Below, in pieces: positions 6,346-10,965 of a DNA stretch of 10,965 bases. The notes beneath the pieces were generated by a model that was not told the DNA's origin, made no database searches, and saw only the letters and a list, made by a program, of their open reading frames with translations. The position numbers were made by a program, and so were the translations under genes. The number at the start of each line of letters is the position of its first letter. Position 1 is the stretch's first letter. Source of the stretch: Acidobacteria bacterium AH-259-L09 (GTDB lineage Bacteria > Acidobacteriota > UBA6911 > RPQK01); the NCBI GenBank assembly GCA_027717875.1, contig JALLOL010000066.1:1-10965 (forward strand), written 5' to 3'.

Positions 6346-6355
6346 GGCAACATAA
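6346..6355 (-). repeat. Left subterminal copy of the RIT end motif
   Basis: TTATGTTGCC on the minus strand lies exactly 45 bp inside the left inverted repeat. Its partner at 9675-9684 lies exactly 45 bp inside the right one and differs at one base. It ends four bases past the stop of the last recombinase gene. Confidence 0.6.
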
Positions 6356-6358
6356 TTT

Positions 6359-7369
6359 TCAGAGGGAATCGAGCCAAGCCAACAGAGTTTCGTCATCTCG
6401 CCAGACGGCTCTTCGGGGGAGTTCCTCCGAAGACTCGAACGAAGGTTCGCAGACGCGCAAGGCTGCTTCCTTGATCCGGGGGGTAATCTCGGCATAACGA
6501 TTGGTGGTCTCCAAGCTGACGTGGCCGAGCCAACCCCGGATGACAGTGAGCTCGACCCCCGATTCCAGTAAATGGACCGCTGCGGTGTGCCGGAACAGGT
6601 GAGGGCTGACGTGCCTGGCATCCCTTTCGTTTAAGTCAAGAGTGCCCGCACAGCGACGGACGATCTTGTAAATTCCAAAGCGGGTCAAGGGGGAACCGGA
6701 ACGGGAGACAAAAACGGGGTTCTCAGGATTGAGGCTCCCACTCTCGTGTTGGAGGAGAGAGCGAAGCTGCCGAGCAGTCTCCTCCCAGAGGGGGCACATT
6801 CTCCATTTGTCTCCCTTGCCATGGAGGCGAACCCGGGGCTGAGCGCCGAGATCCAGATGGCCCACTTGAAGATCGGCCACTTCCTGCACGCGCGCCCCGG
6901 TGTTGTAAAGGAACAGCAGTAGGGTTCGATTGCGTGGCGCCTGCCGTCCGATGGTAGGCAGGGACCGAAACAAGGCTCTGATCTCCTGCTGTTCCAGGTA
7001 CTGCATGGGGCGGGGAGCCGCCCGCTTGACGGGCACCAGCGCCACCTGTTCGCTGACCGGGAGCATTTCCGGCACTCTTCGGGCCAGATAATCAAAGAAG
7101 GTGCGCAGGGCGACGAGGCGCTGGTTCCGGGTTCGAACGTGATTGCCCCGCTTCTCTTCGAGATAGTGGAGAAAGCGCAAGGTGCGCTTGAAGCTCAGGT
7201 CTTCGACGCTCAAACGAGTTATTCTCCGCCTGCGGTCCTGGGCCACGAAGCAAAGGAACAGCTTCAGAGCATCTCGGTAGCTTCGAATCGAGGCCGGCTG
7301 GAGGCCTTTTTGGACCTTCAGATAATCTTCGAAAAAGGAACGAACAATCTGGCCCAGAGTCAATCGCAT
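6359..7369 (-). CDS. ritC: Tyrosine recombinase, third of the RIT trio
   Basis: This 336-aa tyrosine recombinase has an N-terminal SAM-like core-binding domain (about 1-110: QIVRSFFEDYLKVQKGL, SIRSYRDALKLFL) and a C-terminal catalytic domain. The full active site is visible: R160 in NTGARVQEVADL, K185 in HGKGDKWR, H257 and R260 in SPHLFRH, H283 in WLGHVSLETT, and the nucleophile Y292. Length is typical of XerC/D-like and RIT proteins. An acidic tail follows (307-336). Its start overlaps the end of the second gene by ten bases, so it is probably co-translated in fixed proportion. In RIT elements the three recombinases are thought to act together, but the role of each is unproven. The symbol follows gene order. 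Confidence 0.9.
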   Translation of the reverse strand: MRLTLGQIVRSFFEDYLKVQKGLQPASIRSYRDALKLFLCFVAQDRRRRITRLSVEDLSFKRTLRFLHYLEEKRGNHVRTRNQRLVALRTFFDYLARRVPEMLPVSEQVALVPVKRAAPRPMQYLEQQEIRALFRSLPTIGRQAPRNRTLLLFLYNTGARVQEVADLQVGHLDLGAQPRVRLHGKGDKWRMCPLWEETARQLRSLLQHESGSLNPENPVFVSRSGSPLTRFGIYKIVRRCAGTLDLNERDARHVSPHLFRHTAAVHLLESGVELTVIRGWLGHVSLETTNRYAEITPRIKEAALRVCEPSFESSEELPRRAVWRDDETLLAWLDSL

Positions 7370-8358
7370 GGTGTCCCTCCCTCCTGAAGTAAAGGCCCAG
7401 CAAAAGCCTCAAAGCGTTGATTCGCTTCCTGCAACAGCGCTTGCGTAATCGTGAGATAGACCGCCGTCGAGGTGGGATCGACATGCCCGAGGAAGGTGGC
7501 CAGGTGCAGCAGCCGGGTACTGGGATCGAGCCCCGAGCGGTACCAACGCAGCAGCGTGCCCACGGCGAAACTGTGGCGAAGATGATGCAGCCGTGGAGGC
7601 GTTGTTCCCGCAGGTACCTGAAGATTCAGTCGAGGCATCAACGCATGAAAGGTGTGGCTGATGGTACCCGGGTTGAGGGGGCGGTTGTGGTTAAACGAGA
7701 AGAGAGGCCCTTCGCTGCAAAGCTTCCCGTGGCGTCGAATCCTGGCTTGCACAAAGACTTCCAGTAACTGACCCATCCGAGGCCCAAACGGGACCAGCCG
7801 ACTCTTGGAGAATTTGGTCTCCCGAATCACCAACAGGCGCCGATTGAAGTCCACGTCCGCGATCGACAGACGAGCGGCCTCGCTCACCCGAAGGCCGAGT
7901 CCGTAAAGCAGGGCAAAGATGGTGCGATAGGTCATGGCGCGCAAGGGGGCTCGTCTGTTCTCTTTCAAGCCTGATGCCAGTTCCAGGAGGCGACGCGCTG
8001 TTTGTCGGTCGAAAATGAAGGGGATTCTCTGTGAAGTTTCTCTCCTTGGCTCAGCTTGCACGGGAGAGCGTTGCAGGTAACCTTGCTCGACCATCCACGC
8101 GAAAAGCCGCCGCACCGTACCCAGGAGATGATTGTAACTCCGGGGTCTTTTCCGGGGCCGTGAGGCCAGAAACGCGTTGATCCGCTCGGGGGTGATCGCC
8201 TCCAAGCACGTGACTTGCTCCTGCACCAGATAGCGATCCAGAAGCGCCAGTGTCTTCTCCTCCACCTCGAAGCGTCGCGCCAGAGCCCGCTTGTGGGCCA
8301 GAAATCGCTCTATGCCGTCCCGGAGGGGACTATGAAACACCCTCACTGGAGCACTCAT
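7360..8358 (-). CDS. ritB: Tyrosine recombinase, second of the RIT trio
   Basis: The 332-aa protein is a complete tyrosine recombinase. The core-binding N-terminus (about 5-105) includes LRDGIERFLAHKRALARRFE and SYNHLLGTVRRLFAWMVEQG. The catalytic domain shows R157 in GLGLRVSEAARL, K182 or K185 in ETKFSKSR, H258 and R261 in LHHLRHSF, H292 in FLGHVDPTST and the nucleophile Y301. The insertion between R261 and H292 (VGTLLRWYRSGLDPSTRLLH) is longer than in XerC/D, a feature I associate with this subgroup. The ATG overlaps the stop of the preceding gene by four bases (ATGA), so translation is coupled. It should form a mixed synaptic complex with its two neighbours on the element ends. Confidence 0.9.
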   Translation of the reverse strand: MSAPVRVFHSPLRDGIERFLAHKRALARRFEVEEKTLALLDRYLVQEQVTCLEAITPERINAFLASRPRKRPRSYNHLLGTVRRLFAWMVEQGYLQRSPVQAEPRRETSQRIPFIFDRQTARRLLELASGLKENRRAPLRAMTYRTIFALLYGLGLRVSEAARLSIADVDFNRRLLVIRETKFSKSRLVPFGPRMGQLLEVFVQARIRRHGKLCSEGPLFSFNHNRPLNPGTISHTFHALMPRLNLQVPAGTTPPRLHHLRHSFAVGTLLRWYRSGLDPSTRLLHLATFLGHVDPTSTAVYLTITQALLQEANQRFEAFAGPLLQEGGTPCD

Positions 8359-9626
8359 AAGACCTCCTCTCCATCCCCGCAGGCCACTTCACGCAACGCC
8401 TCAAGGTCCACTTTGCTGTAAATCAGCGTCGACGATGGCGCTCGATGTCCCACGTAGTCCCCGATGATTTTCAAAGAGAACTCGGCCTCGACCAAGCGTT
8501 GCACACAGCTGTGGCGAAGCGTATGAGATCCCGCCCTGGAGACGGCAATCCCCGCTTTGTGTAGATAGTGAGAAGCGCGCCCGGAGATGGCCGAGTGGGT
8601 CAGGGGAGCGCGAGGAGCCATGCTGCGGAGAAACACTTGTCGATGGGTCGTCTTGGGTCGGCCTGCTTGCAAATAATCCAAGATCGCTTGACCGACCAGC
8701 GCAGATAGAGGGTAACCGGTCGAATGTCCGGCCTTGCGATCGGGGACTCGAAGCCGCTCCTGGCGCCAGTCGACATTCTCCAACGTCAGCGAAGCCACCT
8801 CCTGGGCTCGAAGACCGTAGGTCACGAGCAAAAGAAGGATGGCATAGTCCCGTTTGCCCACTGGGGTCCGGCGATCCACCGCCTCCAGCATGCGTCGCAC
8901 CTCATCCCAGGTAATGGATCGCGGAATCGTGGAGAGACGATAGACCTGAGGGTGCTGCACCGTAGCACTAAGATCCCGCTCCAGGCATCGCTCTCGATAC
9001 AGATAGCGCAGGAAGACCCGTAAGACTCCGCAAGCGCTCCGAACGCTGGACCAGGCCAGTCGCCGGCTCAGCTCCACGGCATAACCGCTCAGAATCGGGG
9101 GTGAGAGGTGGTGGAGATCCTTGAGACCGATCGCTTGCAGATAGGATGCGAAGAGCCGCAGGTAGTGCGTGTAGTATTCGAGCGAGCTCTCCCGCAGTCC
9201 TTTTTCCCGCCGCAGGTAGTCAAAGAACCCAGGGGCCCAATCTTGGAAAGGGTTCTCTGGCCTTCGCTGCCGTCCTGCAGGTACGAAGTCGGCCAAGACG
9301 ACGGACAGCATCTGTTCGATCGGAATGCGCACCTCCTTGGCAATCTGTTTCCTCCGTTTGGCCCTGGCTCTGCCCCCTCGTACCTGTTTCCGAAGGTAAT
9401 GGGCGATGAAACTGTCCACGTGGGCCGACAGATCCTCCAGGCTTTGCGCGCCTCCTTCTCGCGCAAACTCGCCAAAGCGCACCAGCAGCGGGATGCGACG
9501 AGAGATCGTCTTATAGGAGTACTCCCGCTCGCTGAGCCAACTCACATAGCTCTCGATGGCCCCGCTGATCCAGCAAGTGCGGATCCGATCGACCGTATCC
9601 GGTCTGACATAGTAAAGCTCCAACAT
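8355..9626 (-). CDS. ritA: Tyrosine recombinase, first of the RIT trio
   Basis: At 423 aa this is the longest of the three. It has an extra N-terminal part (1-125) with the pattern SGAIESYVSWLSEREYSYKTISRRI ahead of a standard core-binding domain (about 125-225), then a catalytic domain. Active-site residues are R273 in TYGLRAQEVASL, K298 in PDRKAGHS, H368 and R371 in SHTLRHSC, H394 in YVGHRAPSST and the nucleophile Y403. A perfect AAAGGAGGT ribosome binding site sits at the right distance from the ATG, the strongest in the element, so it leads the operon. A -10-like CATAAT (9679-9674, minus strand) overlaps the subterminal end motif, which suggests that recombinase binding could feed back on expression. 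It ends in a four-base overlap with the second gene. Confidence 0.92.
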   Translation of the reverse strand: MLELYYVRPDTVDRIRTCWISGAIESYVSWLSEREYSYKTISRRIPLLVRFGEFAREGGAQSLEDLSAHVDSFIAHYLRKQVRGGRARAKRRKQIAKEVRIPIEQMLSVVLADFVPAGRQRRPENPFQDWAPGFFDYLRREKGLRESSLEYYTHYLRLFASYLQAIGLKDLHHLSPPILSGYAVELSRRLAWSSVRSACGVLRVFLRYLYRERCLERDLSATVQHPQVYRLSTIPRSITWDEVRRMLEAVDRRTPVGKRDYAILLLLVTYGLRAQEVASLTLENVDWRQERLRVPDRKAGHSTGYPLSALVGQAILDYLQAGRPKTTHRQVFLRSMAPRAPLTHSAISGRASHYLHKAGIAVSRAGSHTLRHSCVQRLVEAEFSLKIIGDYVGHRAPSSTLIYSKVDLEALREVACGDGEEVL

Positions 9627-9674
9627 AGATAACCTCCTTTCTGAGCAAGGATACCTTCTTTTGGAGCCTTTTTA

Positions 9675-9684
9675 TTATGTTCCC
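9675..9684 (+). repeat. Right subterminal copy of the RIT end motif
   Basis: TTATGTTCCC lies exactly 45 bp inside the right inverted repeat, mirroring 6346-6355. It is identical to each half of the terminal palindrome 9764-9783. It overlaps a -10-like CATAAT on the minus strand ahead of the first recombinase gene, so it may also serve in regulation. Confidence 0.6.
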
Positions 9685-9729
9685 AATTCCTTCCCCCCAA
9701 CCCCTTCGTCTCCGGCACACTGTGATCGG

Positions 9730-9763
9730 CGGCCACATAATGAGGTTGGGCACATAGTTACGA
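9730..9763 (-). repeat. Right 34-bp terminal inverted repeat of the RIT element
   Basis: Perfect inverse of 6267-6300. It carries end-motif copies at 9731-9740 and 9748-9757 on the minus strand and ends in TTACGA, the inverted exchange core. Confidence 0.95.
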
Positions 9764-9789
9764 TTATGTTCCCGGGAACATAATCGTAA
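9758..9789. other. 32-bp perfect palindrome at the RIT right end (att site)
   Basis: TTACGA, TTATGTTCCC, GGGAACATAA and TCGTAA follow one another, a perfect palindrome centred on CCCGGG. The outer TCGTAA (9784-9789) is the right-hand copy of the 6-bp core, also found at the left junction (6267-6272). The inner TTACGA has motif arms on both sides (9748-9757 and 9764-9773), so it is itself a full candidate crossover site. The palindrome and repeat are read directly. The att role is inferred from the arm-core-arm layout used by Xer-type recombinases. Confidence 0.75.
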
Positions 9790-10337
9790 AGAAGGATTCT
9801 GGGGCAGCCCCCCAGCTGGTGGAAGGCGCGCACGTGACCGCGAAGCAGATTCTCCAGGCTCTGGTCGAAGAAAAACTCCAAGTACAGCGCCCGCGAATAA
9901 GAAAGCGTGAGCACAAAACAGGACAGGCGGCGCTGGGCCTGGCCCATCCTGACTTTCCCAAAGTGGGCCCAGTCCACTTGCCCTTGCTCGCCGGCAAAGG
10001 TGCGCAGCCGCAGGAAGGCCTCGCGCTGCAGGGGCCGCAGCCCCGCCACCACGCGCCGCAACTGGACCACCGAACCGGTGTAACCCCGAGCCTGAATCAT
10101 CTGGTAAATCCGAGTGGCCCGCAGGCGGGGGTATTTTTCCAGGGTCTCTCGGATGAACTCGAGGTAGGGATCCGTCACCTTGGGCCGCTTCCCTGGATGG
10201 CGATGGAAGCGATTGGTCTGCAGAGCCCGGCGCACGGTTTCCCGATGCAGCCCCAGTTCGGCGGCGATGGTGCCCATCCTCCAATGTTCGGCGTGAAAGA
10301 GATGACGGATCTTGGCCAGCAGCTCGGAACTAATCAT
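9784..10337 (-). pseudogene. istA: IstA transposase, N-terminal part of the split gene
   Basis: This part codes residues 1-185. Residues 1-50 hold the helix-turn-helix ([19 protein letters not shown]) that binds the element ends. The catalytic core begins near residue 115 with GQVDWAHFG, where D122 is the first catalytic Asp, and stops at RILLYD, where D185 is the second. The RIT insertion falls inside the D185 codon. The frame then runs on into RIT sequence for about 35 meaningless residues to 9675, so any product would be an inactive chimera that still has the DNA-binding domain and might act as an inhibitor. The ATG at 10337 follows the upstream gene's stop by three bases, with GGAAGGGGG before it. 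The C-terminal part is 5336-6266. Confidence 0.9.
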
Positions 10338-10340
10338 CTT

Positions 10341-10808
10341 TCAACCCCCTTCCTGAAACGGGTCGACAAAGCAGCCCGAACGACCACAGACCACGCAAAA
10401 AACCACCCGGAAGTGGGAAAACGCGCGAAGTTCAAAGGACCTCTGTTGGGCATCTACTTCCTCCTCTGGCCGCTCGTCGGCTTTTTTGAAGGCCAAAGAA
10501 GCCACGAACGGTGATGCAGGAATGCTGGCCGAAGCCCAGGGGCTTTGTCTACCTTGATCCGTCACGCGGGCCCGGGTGCGTCTGTGGCGATAGGCGCGCT
10601 GACGGTCCCGGTGGTCGAGCCGTCCTTCCGGACTTTGCTGATGGCGACGGTTGGCCTCACGGCGCTGCTGACGGCGGGCTTTCTCGCGACAGGGCGGACT
10701 GCAGTAACGATGTCCCCGGTCACAGGAGCGGCAGATCCAGAACAGTGCGCCGCAGCCTTGGGCGCGGCAAAAGCGTTGACGAAAAGGGGGTTGCGAGCAG
10801 CCTGCCAT
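10341..10808 (-). CDS. Cys-rich zinc-finger protein of the IS21-like element
   Basis: Its stop is three bases before the istA start, so the two are likely cotranscribed. From the ATG at 10808 the protein is 155 aa; a TTG at 10835 would add nine residues but has no ribosome binding site. The N-terminal quarter is a Cys-rich zinc module: C-x4-C-x6-C-x2-C-x6-C-x3-C in FCRAQGCGALFWICRSCDRG and HRYCSPPCREKARRQQ. A strongly basic Arg/Gln stretch follows (RREANRRHQQSPEGRLDHRD, QRAYRHRRTRAR), which should bind nucleic acid. The C-terminal end has a second, smaller CVVCG cluster with the ending RSGCFVDPF. I recall similar uncharacterised proteins encoded ahead of istA in related elements. A regulator or DNA-binding accessory of transposition is a reasonable guess, not shown. 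Confidence 0.6.
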   Translation of the reverse strand: MAGCSQPPFRQRFCRAQGCGALFWICRSCDRGHRYCSPPCREKARRQQRREANRRHQQSPEGRLDHRDRQRAYRHRRTRARVTDQGRQSPWASASIPASPFVASLAFKKADERPEEEVDAQQRSFELRAFSHFRVVFCVVCGRSGCFVDPFQEGG

Positions 10809-10900
10809 CCTTTCCCCGAGGCGGGGACTGGACAACGGCCCAACTTCATGGCAGGCTACCTATGCTGAGGTGGTGGGTCCTTCACAGAGCCGCCACAACC

Positions 10901-10930
10901 GGACCCCGATGGCTGGTGCAATCGGGGTCC
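10901..10930. repeat. Strong hairpin near the right end of the IS21-like element
   Basis: GGACCCCGAT (10901-10910) and ATCGGGGTCC (10921-10930) form a perfect 10-bp stem with a 10-base loop, 93 bases before the start of the zinc-finger gene. There is no T run on either side. It may protect the element from outside transcription or be part of its end. The remaining bases, 10931-10965, hold nothing I can name. Confidence 0.45.
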
Positions 10931-10965
10931 TCTCTCCGCCTTGGGCACAGAGAATACACAATTTT

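Larger units (their letters stand above)
6267..9783 (-). mobile_element. Recombinase-in-trio (RIT) element
   Basis: This 3517-bp unit contains three overlapping minus-strand tyrosine recombinase genes and nothing else, bounded by perfect 34-bp inverted repeats (6267-6300, 9730-9763). That is the definition of a RIT element. Beyond the right repeat there is a further 20-bp palindrome (9764-9783). Direct TCGTAA copies at 6267-6272 and 9784-9789 mark the exchange core, so the unit can equally be written 6273-9789. It sits inside istA in the same orientation as that gene. The identical repeats and undamaged recombinase genes imply a recent, possibly active element. The boundaries are precise because removing the unit restores istA in frame. 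Confidence 0.92.
4226..10930 (-). mobile_element. IS21-family insertion sequence, interrupted by a RIT element
   Basis: Four minus-strand genes lie head to tail: a Cys-rich protein (10341-10808), istA (split), istB (4591-5367) and a 118-aa accessory gene (4238-4594), with gaps of three bases or less, or overlaps. This is the layout of an extended IS21-family unit. Without the 3517-bp RIT insertion the element would be roughly 3.2 kb. Composition rises sharply at about 4225, just after a truncated host gene, which marks the left end approximately. The right end is near or beyond the hairpin at 10901-10930. I could not find matching terminal inverted repeats or a target duplication, so both boundaries are estimates. 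With istA broken it cannot transpose by itself. Confidence 0.75.

Noticed and set aside
9511..10284. 257-aa minus-strand frame overlapping istA and the first recombinase
   Set aside because: It is a Gly/Ala/Pro-rich shifted reading of the istA start that runs through the RIT end. It has no ribosome binding site and no domain.
9819..10514. 231-aa plus-strand frame opposite istA and the zinc-finger gene
   Set aside because: It is antisense to clearly recognised genes, crosses two of them and resembles no family. It is an open shadow frame in GC-rich DNA. The same applies to 10545-10868, 4987-5569, 5957-6474 and 9108-9632.
1..10965. CRISPR arrays, tRNA or rRNA genes
   Set aside because: No regularly spaced direct repeats, tRNA cloverleaf or rRNA-like segments were seen in either strand by eye.

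Overview
This window is a stretch of bacterial accessory DNA made of two compositionally different parts. Positions 1 to about 4220 have a moderate GC content and AT-rich gaps. From about 4225 to the end the DNA is clearly more GC-rich and consists almost entirely of mobile DNA. Strong Shine-Dalgarno sequences (AGGAGG and GGAGG types) and recognisable -35/-10 promoters point to a bacterium, but nothing fixes the phylum. The first part would fit a chromosome or plasmid of an uncultured environmental lineage.

Region 1 (103-1796, plus strand) carries three small free-standing genes: a single-domain cupin, a SnoaL/DUF4440-type lipoprotein and a SnoaL-like ester cyclase. Each has its own ribosome binding site. 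Two have a recognisable promoter and long gaps separate them, so they are probably not one operon.

Region 2 (1793-4101, minus strand) looks like a plasmid or integrative-element module. Its likely main promoter has a palindromic operator between -35 and -10. It reads a 50-aa zinc-knuckle protein, a short RadC/JAB protein and an ArdC-type antirestriction protein, and a resolvase-type serine recombinase with its own weak promoter follows. A truncated second protein tail with the same NGKLGGRP motif lies at 4117-4228, where the GC-rich mobile DNA begins.

Region 3 (about 4226-10930, minus strand) is an IS21-family insertion sequence with four genes in order: a Cys-rich zinc-finger protein, istA, istB and a 118-aa accessory protein. 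Its istA is cut in two by a second element.

Region 4 (6267-9783, inside istA) is a recombinase-in-trio (RIT) element: three overlapping tyrosine recombinase genes, each with a complete R-K-HxxR-H-Y catalytic set, between perfect 34-bp inverted repeats. The insertion is flanked by a direct 6-bp TCGTAA. Removing one unit (3517 bp) restores a 494-codon istA in frame and rebuilds the codon of the second catalytic Asp of its DDE site. Joining the element's own ends would give an 88-bp perfect palindrome containing two opposed candidate crossover sites. Each has a 6-bp core between inverted 10-bp arms. The same 10-bp motif, YTATGTKSCC, occurs eight times at the two ends, including subterminal copies exactly 45 bp inside each inverted repeat. 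This end architecture is the most interesting thing in the window.
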